A stretch of 64,000 bases of DNA from Adiantum capillus-veneris (GCA_014529385.2 CM043968.1:30289013-30353012); one strand, 5' to 3'. Counted from the stretch's first letter, positions 32,189-45,076 are shown. The notes: generated by a model from the letters alone, not told the origin. Numbers and translations: made by a program.

Positions 32189-33781
32189 CTAGCCAGCCCA
32201 CTGCCATGGCCGGGAGGTTTTTGTGTTGTTCTTCCAAAGAAACCTTTTCACTGGTTTTAAGAATTCTTTCCAGTGACACTTGGCCATCTTGAGGACAGGG
32301 CTGAGGAAAGCAATATACGGGATCATATAAGAGTTTATCACTCTAATCCGGCTTTGGAAGGGGAGGAGAACAAACTCCCATCTTCTCATTTTTGAGCTTA
32401 TTTTTTCTAGGACCCATTGAAATCTTTGCTTGTGGGTTACGTCCACCCCTACGGGAGCTCCCAGGTGTTTGAACACACTTCCTTTTGAAATAATCTCTTC
32501 TGTCCACACTGAAGGGTCAAATGTTTGTACAATCTCCAGAGCTCTCCTGACCACTTGAGGGCATGCCTTCAAGAATAGGAGAGAATCATCTTCGAACATC
32601 TTGGCCAGTAGCTGGTCATTGCCCGGTAATGCTAGGCCTTGAATCTCTCCCCGCGCAGCACTGTCTTTGAGCATCGTAATGAGAGGATGCGACCTGATGG
32701 CGAATAGTAAGGGGGCCAGGGGACATCCTTGCTTTATAGACCTTTTAACCTCAAAAGAGCCCACAATTCTATCGTTGAACAAGAGCTCTGATTGGCTGCC
32801 AACGCCTAGTGTGCGTATGAGGCGACACAGGCGAGGCCCAAAGCCCAGAGCTCCCATGACTTCTTCTATATAGGACCATTCGATTCTATCATAGGCTTTG
32901 TCAAGGTCCAGCTGCAATAAGATGCACTCTTGCTTGGAGAAGGATGCATACTCAATTCCTACCATTGCTGCCAAGATATTGTCATATATAGACCTCCCTT
33001 TAATGAACCCATGTTGGTGGGGAGAAATGATCCGACTTAGCAAGGGGGCAAGTCTGAGAGCTATTGCCTTGGCAATGACTTTGTATGCTACTGACATCAT
33101 CGTGATGGGACGCCAATGTTTGAGTTGAGAGCAGCATATTTTTTTGGGGATGGGCTTGATAAGCCCTCTCTTAACACTGGCATCCAGCGACTCTTCGGAC
33201 ACCGCTTGATTGGCCATCCGTGTGACTGGACCCTTGAGATCATCCCAAAATTCCCTAAAGAACTTAGCCGTCAGTCCATCCCAACCGGGGGACTTTTCAT
33301 TCCCAAGAGCTTTTAGTGCCTCTGAGCATTCCTCTTCAGAGAAGGCCACTTCCATGCGGTTGGCTTCCTCCTGGGGAACCTTCTTTTCAACACTCCCAAT
33401 TAAAGACGCTCGGGCTGCTTCCACTTCCTGAGATTGGGTCTCTGGCTGGCCGATAATCTGGCTGAGATAGTTGAGCATATGTCCAGCCATCTCATCTTGG
33501 TTTTGAGTTGCATTTCCTTTCTCATCATCGAGCACTTGCACGCAGCCTCGACTCTTCCTTATCTTCAGAGCCCTAAAGAAATGTGCTTGGTTAGCAGGCT
33601 CTGGTTGAAGGAACGTTTCCCTAGAGAGAAATCTTGCCTTCTTGATTTCCTCCAGTTGTTTGTTGGCCAGGTGTGATTTAGCCTCAAGCCATCGCTTGTG
33701 CTCATCCTCGGTAGCCAGTCCGGCAGCCTTCCTTGAGGAAAGATGTATATATATAAAGCTATGTATAGCTTTAAAATCCAT
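32189..33781 (-). pseudogene. LINE-B ORF2 reverse transcriptase domain
   Basis: 530 residues, L1-clade RT. Visible motifs: EKSPGWDGLTAKFFREFW, GLIKPIPKK, WRPITMMSVAYKVIAKAIA, PHQHGFIKGRSIYDNIL, LQLDLDKAYDRIEWSYI (motif A), and SIKQGCPLAPLLF (motif B). The motif C box reads FEDD where the related copy at 63200-63500 has FADD, so its second residue is changed. It starts at the truncation point near 33781; a leading KDZ-like or endonuclease part is not present. It is frameshifted to the next frame near 32200. Confidence 0.88.
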
Positions 33782-33859
33782 AATGTCTGAAATTCACCCA
33801 TTAGTAGGTGTTGAACCCAATTTTTTTTATGGGAGTCTATCAAGATCCCTCGTTGTGAT

Positions 33860-33948
33860 CAAAAGACGAAAGGCAACGTATTCTTTTCTCTTTGCACATG
33901 GACGTAGTGCCATGTAGATATTTCTCTCTCTTACTCTAGGTCGGTCCT

Positions 33949-33982
<34 letters not shown>

Positions 33983-34440
33983 AGGTCCACATCCCACACA
34001 AATTTCTCTCCCTCTCTATCTTTATCTCGCTCTGGCATGCTACACTACAACCTACGGCTCTTCTTGTCCTACATCATCTGATGTAGCAAGGCATATGTGA
34101 TCTCTTGCATAGCTTCATCTCATGCCCTGTTTCATTTCCTGCATCTGTCGTGGCTCACAAAGAGCAGATTGTATGCACAAGACAAGCATGAGGGAGGAGC
34201 TCCTATGGGAGGTTAGCCAAGAAAGGCTCACTTAAATGGGAGTGTATGAGACTAGGAGAGGTTTGACGGTGTGCAGTAGACGAGGGGAGCCGTTGTGTGC
34301 AAGCAAAGGGGAGGTGCCATGTGCAAGGACAAATCCAAAGAGAGAGGGATAAATTTTTTTGCTTGCGCCATGTCATGAGTGGGACAGAGCAGGCTGAGTA
34401 GAATCATACCATTTTAGCCTAGTCCCCCCAAGGCACATGT
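33860..34440. other. Intergenic with (TG)n at 33954-33982
   Basis: Only a microsatellite and mixed sequence; no gene seen. Confidence 0.4.
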
Positions 34441-34500
34441 AGTGCTTGTGGGAGTATATAAATTCTCTCAACTTACAATTGTGAGTATGGCCCAAAAAGA
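34440..34500 (+). mobile_element. LINE-B family 3' tail
   Basis: ACTTACAATTGTGAGT at 34471-34486 (one change from the palindrome), then an A-rich end. Confidence 0.45.
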
Positions 34501-35404
34501 ACAAGTGAAAGGGTCACGACGGCTTTCAAAAACAATAAGAAAGTGATAATAAATTTAGGTTGAATTAAACTCGTATCAGTCTTTGGGAAAGGATTGCCTC
34601 AGCTTAGTCTTGAGCCGATTGAAAATCGAGACTAGCTAGTTGCAAACCATGATAAACAAAAGAAAAACCGATAAAATATTTGAGAAAGTCGTCCAAAAAA
34701 TTCCACAAATCTCAAAAAAATTGCTAGTATTTCCGGTTTTCTTTTGTGTGAGAAGGAAACTCGATTAGCAACCGCTGAATAAAAGAGACTTTCTCTAATG
34801 TTAACACTCATTGGAATCAAGCTATAAAATGCAAGAAATGTAAAGCCATGTGAAGTGAAATGAAAGGTGAAATAAAAAGAACTAATTAATATGTGTCTGT
34901 GTGTATAGAATTTTTTAGAATTATGCAAGGTGAAGCTTCACTTTAGCATTCTAAAACAATAGAATGCAAAAAAGAACATATATGTGTGTGTGTGTAAAAC
35001 TTACTAAAATTATGCAAGGTGAAGCTTCACTTTAGCATTCTAAAATAATAGAATGCAAGAAAAATAAAGACATGTCAGGATGTGAAATGAAAGGTAAGTC
35101 TCCATCATGCACTAAAAACAATGAAAGTCTCCCTTACCGAGCACAACACTAAGGGTTTCTTTTAGAAAGCCAAAAAGAATCATACAATTTAAGCCAAGGA
35201 TGCACACAAGAAACCACGAACATTCCTTAAAATGCAACAAGTACGTAGCCAAAACTACTTTTTTACAAACCATTAATTAATTAGTTTTGGGAGGGGGAGG
35301 GGAAGAAAGGAAAAGGGAAGGGTGGGGAAAAAAAGCAAAAGGAGAAAGGGGGGGTAGGGGGGGGTATTTGTTTTTTTTAGTGCTTAAGGGAGCCCTAAGG
35401 GCAG

Positions 35405-35640
35405 CCAAGGCGAATAGCCTAGTGGTTAAGCTTGTCTTTTTAGTGTCTACGTGTTGAGGTCAAATCCTAGGGATTAAGGGTGCTTTTGAAGCTAACTCGA
35501 GATGCTGAAGCATCTTGGAAAGATACTATGTATTGAAAAGTGAAAGTTGGAGCCAGTAGGTAGCACTTTAGCTTAAGTGATTATGTAGTACCAACGTCTT
35601 CATTAGATGGAATCCAAAGAGACTCCCTTGGCACGGGAGA
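35405..35640 (+). mobile_element. tRNA-derived SINE (SINE-1), copy 2
   Basis: A box TAGCCTAGTGGTTAAGC near 35416, B box GAGGTCAAATCCT near 35457, body as in 28930-29175, 3' part ATGGAATCCAAAGAGACTCC. Confidence 0.55.
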
Positions 35641-36071
35641 AGAAAGAGGAGTCTCTCTCTTAATCTCTTAAGACATCACTTAAGTTTTTTACCTTTTAGT
35701 TATATTCATCTCATTTGGTGTGGACGACTGTAATGTATGCTGCAAGAAAATCTTTGAGATGAAATCTAAGCCAACAAAATTTTATATCTTCGAAGATGCA
35801 TGCTTGAGATAAAAACAAAAACGCAAAATCAGGCGACATGGTAGGAATGGATTGAGCAAGGGCTAAAGCTAGGTGATCAAGGACAAGAGGGGACAAGGAG
35901 TCGTCGATGTGTGTGTTGCCAGGTGGTGGGCAAGACCACGTAGGGTTGTGCAGTGCGTGGACAGGGGAGGAGGACGAGCGAGGGACACAGACAAGGTAGG
36001 GGATGGCAACATGTGCCAGCACATGTGGTGCCTTCGTCACTATCTAGAAGCTACAAAGTTGGCAACACAAG

Positions 36072-36120
<49 letters not shown>

Positions 36121-37103
36121 GTAGTGATTGATTGAAGGTGGAAGTGCAAGCACAGGTGTGGAGGTGAGAGCACCCTGTAGGTAATCAAGGGGTTTTGTTC
36201 ATGGCTGGTGTGGATCTCATGTGGGAAAAACAAGCTAGGCAAAGGCATGAACGCAAACACTGGAGTTTGCCACTGGTGAGGTTTCTTCGGTAAGGAGTGT
36301 CTTGATGGTTTTGTTGCTACTCTCAGCACCCTGCAGTTGAAGGGATGTTGCGAGGGCTTCTTTGCATCGTGTGCAGACAGAGCGAATAGGTAGTGCCAAC
36401 GTTCGAATTAGACAAAATCTAAAGAGATCCCTTGGCTTGGGACTAGGCGATGCCTGCGTGCAATCTCTCTTCGTTAATGCACAGCCCATGCTATATTGGT
36501 ACTCATCTGCGGGCATCACTCGAGCGGAGGCAAAGACTCGATAGTCAAGGAGAGGCATGAAGAGGGGGGTGGAAGCACCCTGCAAGTGAAGCGGATGCAT
36601 TGGCTTCTATGTATCTCGCGTGGGCAAAGCAAGGCTAAAGGAAATGAACTGGGTGGATCACGAAGGGGTGGGAGAACCCTCAAGGTGAAAGAGATGCACT
36701 GACGAGTTCTCTACATCGTGCACGATGGAATTTTTGGGAATTTATGACAAAATGTCTTACAACCAGGGGCATTTTGGGCATTTTGGAAAATTTGAAGGAC
36801 ATTTTGAGAATTTATGACAAAATGTGGGGGGTATTTTGAGAAATTTTAAAATTTGAGGGGTATTAAAATAAAAGGAAAGGGTGAGAGGGAAGAAAAGAGA
36901 AGAGAAAGAAGGAGGGGAGGGGGCCACATTACTCTTCTTTTCAATGTTAAGGGCACCACAAAAGCCACGATAGGCTTCTAGCTTAGTGATGGGTTCAAAT
37001 ATTGAAAGTTGAAGTTATGAGTGGTTTTGTGCAGCCTTTGAAATGCAAAGTGGGTGGAGTATCTTGTATAGATTCCACATAAAGAATTGAAGTAGAGCAA
37101 AAT
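35587..37103 (+). repeat. Arm 1 of a 1.5-kb inverted duplication
   Basis: Matches the reverse complement of 50522-52003 along its whole length at roughly 90 percent, including the (CT)n at 36075-36118 versus (GA)n at 51497-51532. Two frames stay open in both copies: 36040-35711 with 51559-51888 (109 codons each), and 36600-36235 with 51010-51396 (121 and 128 codons). I see no known domain in either frame. Confidence 0.85.
36965..37103 (+). mobile_element. tRNA-derived SINE (SINE-2), deleted copy
   Basis: A-box remnant TAGCTTAGTGA runs straight into B box GGGTTCAAATATT; the inverted partner at 50522-50690 keeps ~35 bp more between the boxes. Confidence 0.45.
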
Positions 37104-37499
37104 AGTGTAGTATGAATGATGATGATTAACATATCATTTGGAAGGAATGTCTCTCCAGAAGAGTTGACGTTCATTTGCATTGCTTAGACAAATCACAAGT
37201 TATTTTGTACTTGGCCGAGATTTAAGAGATTAGGTTAAGTAAGCCTTCCCCTTGTATACAAACCCTTAAAGAATTGCTTTGATCAAAATACGTCACTTCT
37301 ATATGCTTTTATGTATAATTGATGAAAAAACAACTTGAGTTTGGATTTGTTCTTTTGCAGTGACATTTGAGAAAGTTTCTGCAGGAGTTCCAACAATTCC
37401 TGAAAAACCTCTATGAATTTTTCTTGGCCCATGAGGGAAAGCCCTTTGATGCGAGCAATAATTGAAGAACTTGAACGTTTCTTACTATCTACAGTAGAT

Positions 37500-37795
37500 A
37501 GCTTAGTCTGTACAGGCTCCAAAACAACATATTGGGATAAAAGATGCTTTGAATGTAGCACTAGGTTTAAGACCACAAACATGAGAAGTAGTGTAGGTAA
37601 CATTCAGCATGATAGCAGAAGAAAATGTGGCAGTCAACATGTTGGCAGAAGTTATAGAAGGGATGACGATGGAAGAACACATACTAGTAGAAAGGTGGTG
37701 GAACAATGTAAGGAAGGTCTAGGAGCCGATCCATCCCAGAGTGTGCTTTGGTGTAGACGATCAATACCAAAGGTACACTTATATTCCGTATTTTG
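37500..37795 (+). pseudogene. Decayed coding remnant, unknown
   Basis: One plus frame reads IKDALNVALGLRP, then after stops EENVAVNMLAEVIEGMTMEE, RWWNNVRKV, and EPIHPRVCFGVDDQYQ. This looks like protein text with about three stops. The family is not recognised. Confidence 0.3.
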
Positions 37796-37799
37796 ATTT

Positions 37800-38690
37800 C
37801 TTCTATGTGATCTTATAAGTACTTAGATTACATCGTGTACACATTAAAACAATGAATTTACAACATTTTTATTGAAAATGTTGTAGATGGAGGGGAGAAG
37901 GTCTGAAATTTTTTTTTGTTATGTGCAACAAAAGGACACATGGACAATACACTACAACATGGTAACATAGAATGATGCACATCTTTATAAAACATTAGCA
38001 ATGAGTTCTTCCTTGTACAACCATAATATTATTACAATAAAAAAGTCCCTCCAACATTGGAGGAGAAGCATAAGTTCCCCTTCAACACTCGAGGGGATAA
38101 AAGTGGCAGGGGACGGACACATTCCCTACGATATATAAATGTGAAGAACAATGCCAACTCCATACGCATGGTTTTTAATTTTTGTAATGGACACAAGCAT
38201 CGCAATGCATGAAATCCACCCTTATTGTAATGTGAAAATTTTCACTTCTATACATCTTTTAACGAAAAATCTCATTTGTGATGCGAGGTCATAGAGTTTT
38301 TGGCCAAAGCTTCAAAGAGAGATGCTATGGAGCCATCATCACAAGCTATGCCATGTGGTAAAATCCACACCTCCATCACTTTTTACTTCTTACCATATCT
38401 ATACTTCTATTATGCAGCTTAAATTTTTCAAGCTCTAACAGCCCCTCCAGGTGTCGCTTCCTCCTTACTTCTCCAAAAGCTTTCAGCTCCAATAAAGGGC
38501 TTTCAAATAAAAAATGCTTTCAACTCAAAAGGGCTTTCAAATCAAAAGCTTTCAACTCAAAAAAAATCTAGAGAGGGAAAGAGAGCCTTTCAAAACAATG
38601 CACGTTGAGTTTTGCTTCGTCAATTGTCAGTACCGTGTCCATTGATTGCGCGTTGCACTGTGACGTGCACCAGATCAAACCGAGCGTGGG
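37800..38690. other. Intergenic, nothing recognised
   Basis: AT-rich, with a short GGGCTTTCAAATCAAAAGC tandem at 38490-38565. No gene seen. Confidence 0.4.
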
Positions 38691-38697
38691 TTTGTGC

Positions 38698-38789
<92 letters not shown>

Positions 38790-38884
38790 CTCAACAAATT
38801 GGCCCTTGTGTGAAAGAGCGAGAGTATGAATTCCATCAGCACGTCGACGTCAGTCAGTTTTGTGTGTGTGACTGTGTGTGTGTG

Positions 38885-38935
<51 letters not shown>

Positions 38936-39062
38936 TACTCTACAGCATGGCCGACGTCTCACAACACGGCCCTATGCATGAATGTGTGAGAGAGAAATAC
39001 ATCGACGTCTCAAGAATCCCATCTAATCAGCATGGCCTTATGCGCCTTCAGACCATGAGGTT

Positions 39063-39123
<61 letters not shown>

Positions 39124-39128
39124 GCACG

Positions 39129-39172
<44 letters not shown>

Positions 39173-39344
39173 AAGGTTGCAACTTGCACCGATTTGGAAG
39201 TCGGGTCTGTGTTTGTGTGTGCAACTGCATCCATCCACTGCATCGTTGAGCTGGTCCTCGGACTATTGAGTGGGTGCGTGTGTGAGACAATGAGAAACAC
39301 CTTTACACCACACGTAGTGCTGACTAGCAGGTTGAGTGCTTGCA

Positions 39345-39439
<95 letters not shown>

Positions 39440-39440
39440 C
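38698..39440. repeat. Cluster of four long compound microsatellites
   Basis: (TG)n(AG)n at 38701-38786 and at 38857-38932; (CT)n(CA)n at 39069-39171; (CG)n(AG)n at 39346-39437. Spacers share short phrases (for example CGTCGACGTC near 38842 and CATCGACGTCTC near 38999), suggesting local duplication. Confidence 0.9.
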
Positions 39441-39719
39441 CACATGCAGCAAGTTGCGGTCAGACCATATTGACTTATTGTTTTGTTCAAGACTTGCTTG
39501 TGTGTGCATGCCTTGCCATTCCAAAATCCAAAATTGCGACAATTAAAGCTCGGTGGTCCTCCCTCGACAAGTGAACAAGGCGAGAAAATTGCGGGTGATG
39601 AAGGCAAACGACGAGGGGGAACTTTGAAGGCAAGCGATGGAGAGCGGTGGTGGGAGGCAAGAACAAGTGGCAAGTGCCTAACGAAGACAAGCGGCAAGCG
39701 ACGAAGGCGGAAGTGAGTG

Positions 39720-40360
39720 AATTTCAGCGGCGAACAACAACCCTCGAATTATATTTGAAGGTTCTCACAATGCATTTATCTTTGTGTTTCATGCGTGTGA
39801 CCATCTTGAGGTGTTCTCAAGGTCGAAATGAAAACTTGAAAATTACAATTTTTGACGTAAAAATTGTAATTTTTACACTCAACAGGTCTTTTTCACATTG
39901 CATTGCTCAATTCAAATGTGTTGGCATTCGTGTCAACATGAGAATGTAGGGAATTAAATTGTAGCACATGTGACGGGGTTGAAGGTGTACGCATACGTGA
40001 AACTAAGAACTCATTGTTCCCAGGACGCGTGCGCAAGTATATGCTTTCCTACTTACCGAAGTGCTTGATACACTCCATGTTTGGAAGGCCAAGTCTTGGA
40101 GCCCATTGATTACACGATCCTATTAACAGTTTCAAAATTCTATTTTGTTCAAATATCTATTTCTTAAATCTAGCACTAGGTCTTCTCTCCAGATGTACTT
40201 GTGATATAATCTCTTGGACTACTTCAATTATTGGGTTATGTCCAACATAGGCAGGGCCAAGAAGCTCTTTAATTTTTTCATTTACAAATTGTTAGTAATG
40301 AGAGGAGGTTGAAACAAGGTGTTGTGCTTGGCAATGTTTTGGGACATGTAAGTCGAGTGT
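39720..40360. other. Intergenic, nothing recognised
   Basis: Mixed AT-rich sequence without a supported gene or repeat. Confidence 0.4.
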
Positions 40361-40366
40361 CGCATA

Positions 40367-40460
40367 GTCAGAGAAAATAAACTTTAGGGTTTTTTAAAAT
40401 TGAGGATAGTATTGTCAGAGAAAATAAACTTTAAGGTTTTTTAAAATTGAAGATGTGATT
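40367..40460 (+). repeat. Tandem duplication, 47-bp unit
   Basis: GTCAGAGAAAATAAACTTTA... at 40367 and 40414, with a few differences. Confidence 0.9.
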
Positions 40461-40757
40461 GTTATCATGGGTTGATTGTTTATTGCAATGGTGATGTAAG
40501 TAATGTGGAAAATTTGATGCAAGGAGGCAAAATCGTGATTAGCACGAGGCATGAATGAGGAAAATCTATCGGGGATACATGCAGTCGATCTTAAGGTTAA
40601 TGTGAAACCTTGGGAGTTGCAACTCTTGAAGTGCGCTTGCACGAGGTATTATTTGACGAGTGTGTGTGTGGCTTTGCAAGAAAAGAGTGGGTGGTGGCCA
40701 ATGGGGTGATGATAGGTCATGCGTAACATGTGTTTGTAGGTGGTCGTAGGATCCAGT

Positions 40758-41175
40758 CGGGGTGTTGACATGCTACACGTCATCCTTTTGTGCGTGGAAC
40801 TGCTAATATGCTATGGTTCAATGTTCCTTGGTTGAGTTGGATACCAAGGATTGGTTGTGCATGTAATGACAAGATGTCCTAGGTAGAACTCGGCCAAGGA
40901 TTTTCTGTGGGAAAACTTTGATGGAAAATATATGCGATGGAGTACGACATGACATATGTCGTACTCCATCGCATATACGGGGTGCTGACATGCTACACGT
41001 CATCCTTTTGTGCGTGGAACTGCTAATATGCTATGGTTCAATGTTCCTTGGTTGAGTTGGATACCAAGGATTGGTTGTGCATGTAATGACAAGATGTCCT
41101 AGGTAGAACTCGGCCAAGGATTTTCTGTGGGAAAACTTTGATGGAAAATATATGCGATGGAGTACGACATGACAT
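40758..41175 (+). repeat. 198-bp duplication with a 22-bp inverted insert at the junction
   Basis: Copies 40758-40955 and 40978-41175 differ at about one position. The 22 bp between them (40956-40977, ATGTCGTACTCCATCGCATA...) is the exact reverse complement of 40929-40950 in copy 1. Confidence 0.95.
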
Positions 41176-41179
41176 TAAT

Positions 41180-41736
41180 GGATGCCATGTGCTGATGGAC
41201 ATGTAGAGCAATGCAAAATGGAGAAGAGGGACAATGTATAAGGATTGTGGGTTGAGTGTAGGCCAATCAAGGTATCCCTTATGTGGAAACTATGTGTTGA
41301 TGTGCAAGGAAAATGGTTGGAAGCCCTTAGGAGTGATGTACGGGTAGAGATCATGGCGATGAATGCCTACCAAGCAAGTGTATTAGCCAATTGTCTTGAC
41401 ATGGGAATGTTGTGCTTGCCAAGAGAGTGTATGGATTCTGAATAGGCACAAGCTAAGAACATGTCGTAGCTAATGCACAATAATGACATTGAACTAGCCA
41501 TGTTGGCTTTGGGGTGTTCATGGAGATGTGGACAACGTATGTTGGAGCATATGTCTAATCCCTTGGGATATGATTCATGGTGCATATTATCAAAGAATGT
41601 GTTGGGTGTGGTTTTGTGCATGCCGATGTGCATTAATGTAACATTTACAAATGCACCTAGATGTTGTGAATGTTGTCTCTTGGAAAAACGATCCATTGTT
41701 TGTGACATGCATTTTGTTTGAAACAAAATGATGCCA
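41180..41736. other. Intergenic, weak coding-like text only
   Basis: Broken plus-strand frames (41245-41445, 41473-41721) without a recognisable domain. Confidence 0.3.
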
Positions 41737-41761
41737 CCCCCCCCCCCCCCCCCCCCCCCCC
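41737..41761 (+). repeat. Poly(C) run of 25
   Basis: Uninterrupted C-tract. Confidence 0.95.
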
Positions 41762-41935
41762 AATTAATACAATGATGTTGTTCGATGAACTTTATAATTT
41801 CATTATGTGTGCTTTTGTATTATCATCTCAATTTGGTAAGGATAAACATGCAGGCTTTTGATTTCCCATCTATACGCACTAGTGTTTCACATGAGCAATG
41901 TGGAATAGTATATTACACGACGTCTCGACACAAGA

Positions 41936-42081
41936 AAGTTTTAATGGTGGTGGTGGTCCTAGAAGGGTTTGGGAATGTGGTGAAATATTTTGGAAATAGA
42001 CTTTTGAAAAGTTTTAATGGTGGTGGTGGTCATAGAAGGGTTTGGGAATGTGGTGAAATATTTTGGAAATAGACTTTCGAA
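41936..42081 (+). repeat. Tandem duplication, 73-bp unit
   Basis: AAGTTTTAATGGTGGTGGTG... at 41936 and 42009, with about two differences. Confidence 0.95.
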
Positions 42082-42184
42082 ACTAAAAGAGGAATCGGTG
42101 AGTTTGCATGTACATATGTGTGTGTAATCATGCATGCATGTGGTGTCTATGTTTGTGACTTTTCCATTGTGTGCCTTTTATGCT

Positions 42185-42315
42185 TTATGTAAAGAGAGAT
42201 AGACTCTGAGAGAGAAGTTGAGACTTCGGGGTTTGACTCCCAACTTCCAAAATATGTAGCAAACCAGTGCTCATGTATCCTGGTTTGTAATGTAAATTTC
42301 TCAATCAAAATTTAA
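42185..42315 (+). mobile_element. Possible SINE-like fragment
   Basis: GGGGTTTGACTCCCAAC resembles a B box and AATGTAAATTTCTCAATCAAAATT a SINE-like 3' end. The A box is not clear. Confidence 0.2.
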
Positions 42316-42611
42316 AAATCATAGTTGTGATTCAGTTGGACCTTGATTTTCAAGGTAAAAATATGGACATTTTTGTTATAAATCTCAGTAAAAATCCTAG
42401 ATTTTGTCAAAGAAATGTGATTGTCTCATTGCTTTTCTTTTTGAAAACCATGGCAGACAAAATGGTTTTGTTGAGCAATGAAGCAAACCAATATGTAAGC
42501 GCACACCTAAGATGATAACATCACCATGTTATCATACATTTTTTCCAATAAAAACATACTAGGATAATACATAGTAAAAAAAACAAAGAGTGGTTACAAC
42601 ATGATGGCATC

Positions 42612-42800
42612 TTTTCCCCATTAAGATATTGAGTTGTTTTTTAGGGTGTATTATCTGCATGATTGGGGTAGACTAAGATTTCCATCAAGATATTGAGATG
42701 TTTCCTAGGTGTGTGTGCATGTAGTCACAATCATTGTCTCAAGTGGGGTAGACCAACATGTCCATCAAACCTATTGAGATGTTTCCTGTGGGTATGTGTA
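42612..42800 (+). repeat. Degenerate tandem repeat (three units)
   Basis: TCCATCAAGATATTGAGATG-like phrases followed by TTTCCTAGGTGTGTG recur near 42620, 42676 and 42760. Confidence 0.7.
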
Positions 42801-43106
42801 TATGGTCCTTATTAAAGGAACAAATTCGCTCCGAGTGGGATAGATCAAGTGTTCGGATGGACTACGTGGTTGTAAATCTACATGGTTAAGGAAACATATT
42901 AATCTGTGGGACCTCTCTCACCATCTTTCCCCTTTCCTTGGTCTTGGATTTCAAGAAAAGGACATTCCAGAAGATGAGACTTACATATTTGTAACTCGGT
43001 AGATATGAGTACATACTTGAGATTTGAGGGAAATTTTCAACCAAGGAGGTCAAAAAAATGTGCTAGCATAGAGGTGAACAATAGGAAACAATCAAGAAGC
43101 ACAAGG

Positions 43107-43108
<2 letters not shown>

Positions 43109-43139
<31 letters not shown>
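43109..43139 (+). repeat. (TG)n microsatellite
   Basis: About 15 TG units. Confidence 0.95.
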
Positions 43140-43140
<1 letters not shown>

Positions 43141-43624
43141 AGAATGCAAAACTTTTTAAATGATAGAGATGACAATGCTTATTTGATGTCTTTCACACTG
43201 CATTTTCTAGATAAAACCTTCTCTTCTCTGGCTCTCTTCTCTCCTATTGGGGTTGTGTCACAAATACAACCTTGGCAAGGTGGCATTCATTATCTTAGAG
43301 TCAAGGTTTTCCATGGGAATATCATTTCTAGAAAGAATTAAAATTGCAAACTTAACAAGTAAGAGAAGTTGTGGAGGTGCATCCAAAAGGTTATGACAGG
43401 GCTGATTGTAACATTTTGTGATTAATACAATTCAAGCATTATCATCGGTAAACATCAAATTGACCTGCGGGACCAATGAAAAATGCTACATGCTTTATGT
43501 TGATTTGATCAATGAATCTTGAGACTTGAAGATTACGGATTTAAGGATGGCAACTAAAAATCCATGAGGGCTAGGAGAGAAAGGTATGTTGGCAATGGTT
43601 GAGGTTAAAATGTGAGAAAAGCAA

Positions 43625-44030
43625 GCTTAGTGTGATGAGAAACTGAGCACTCACATAGGGTATGATTCTTAGACTCCCAGAGTCTCAAGGCACATAATGT
43701 GCATACATGAGAGACTTTTCCATGATGCCTCAACATTATGTTATGCATTGAGAGGAGCGGGAGCTATGTTAGGTGGCTATTATGATGTGGTTTAGATAAA
43801 GGAGTAGACTCAATCATGTAAAAAAATCTCACGTTATGAGAATTTGAGCACTCGATCAGTAGGACATGAAGCTTAGATGCTTGAATAGAAAAGAGACATA
43901 ATGTGCATACAAAAAGAGACTTTTTTCAGTCCTCAACATTGCATCTTGCATCTAAGGGAGTGGGAACCATGCTGGATGGCTAGCATTGTGCAAAGTGTGG
44001 CTTAGGGAATAGTCTCAATCATCTAAATGA
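43625..44030 (+). repeat. Diverged ~205-bp tandem duplication
   Basis: TGAGCACTC, ACATAATGTGCATAC, CCTCAACATT and the GGAATAGTCTCAATCAT or GGAGTAGACTCAATCAT phrases occur in the same order in 43628-43830 and 43833-44028. Confidence 0.75.
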
Positions 44031-44068
44031 ATATAGTCTCCTCTCCCAAGTAAAAACATACTTTTGTA

Positions 44069-44122
<54 letters not shown>
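44069..44122 (+). repeat. Compound microsatellite (TG)n(AG)n
   Basis: (TG)15 followed directly by (AG)11. Confidence 0.95.
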
Positions 44123-44124
<2 letters not shown>

Positions 44125-44688
44125 ATTGAATGCTTACAAGTCAAGGCTTCAATTTTGTAACATGCCCTTAGTTTAGCATAATGCCCAAAACACTTGCAGA
44201 GATAAATAACTAAGCAATTTTTTTCTTTTTCTTTTGCTGCCATCAACTTTTGAGGTGCCAATGGTGCTTGAGTACACCTATAGAGAATATATGTGCTACA
44301 AAAATAACTTGCATATGTATTGTTGTGATTGGGTGATGATGTATGCTATTTTCATATCTGTCATACGTGGTTCACAACATAGGTGGAGGTACAAGCATGT
44401 GAGGCATCTAAAGAGAATTGTAGACATACATACTAATTACCTTTCAACGGATACTAAAAGAAAGCCAACTCGGCTCTTAGTTCTCATCTTTTCATAATTT
44501 ACTGTCATAGTTGGTTTGTACCGTTGATATTTAAAGCATTGTGCTCCCAATGTAGACCAAGGAGAGCATGAACTCTTGGACTATCACTTTCAAGAATGCA
44601 ACTAACTTTATAAATGTAGAAATAAAACATTGATTATTTTATAGCTAAGGGAAGATAGCATTTTAACAATAGAAATCATATTAATTGG

Positions 44689-44715
44689 CCGCAGCAACGT
44701 GCGGGTCACATACTA
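44689..44715 (+). mobile_element. Helitron-1 family 3' terminus, slightly decayed
   Basis: CCGCAGCAACGTGCGGG hairpin followed by TCACATACTAT. Identical hairpin to 48536-48552, but ending CTAT rather than CTAG. 5' partner not found. Confidence 0.55.
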
Positions 44716-44754
44716 TTTAAATTTAATCAAAGACTGACATGTGCACTTTTTCTT

Positions 44755-44800
44755 ATTTGCAATATATTCACTCACTATTTGTGAGTTTGGCAAGAAAAAA
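44755..44800 (+). mobile_element. LINE-B family 3' tail
   Basis: ACTCACTATTTGTGAGT at 44770-44786, then an A-rich end. Confidence 0.5.
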
Positions 44801-45076
44801 AAAGGGACTGACTGCTTCTGTACCCAGCTTGAAAGGGGAAATGACCTTGAATGCATCCCATCAATCATCCTTTCATAATTGAAGTTTCATTTCAGCCTTT
44901 TGAATAAAAGAAAAAGCTTATGCACTTCAATTAATCCCACTAACTTGCGCCTTGGAAGGGGAAAAAAAAATCGAATGCACATCCTCAAACAAGGCATGGC
45001 TTAGTGTACTTCTAAGGCGCCTGGGAAATGAACACATGGTATTGTTGACACAAAATAAGACCAGGATCTCCTTGAG

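Larger units (their letters stand above)
30800..33781 (-). mobile_element. LINE-B: 5'-truncated L1-type LINE with 3' UTR and poly(A)
   Basis: The ORF2 part runs from 33781 down to 30979. The 3' UTR ends with palindrome ACTCACAATTGTGAGT (30815-30830) and an A-tract on the minus strand (30800-30811). The endonuclease and ORF1 are missing. One frameshift near 32200 separates the two long frames. Confidence 0.85.

Noticed and set aside
35711-36600. Functional protein genes in the inverted-duplication arms
   Set aside because: The frames are open in both copies, but no start context, domain or splice support was seen; kept as part of the repeat only.
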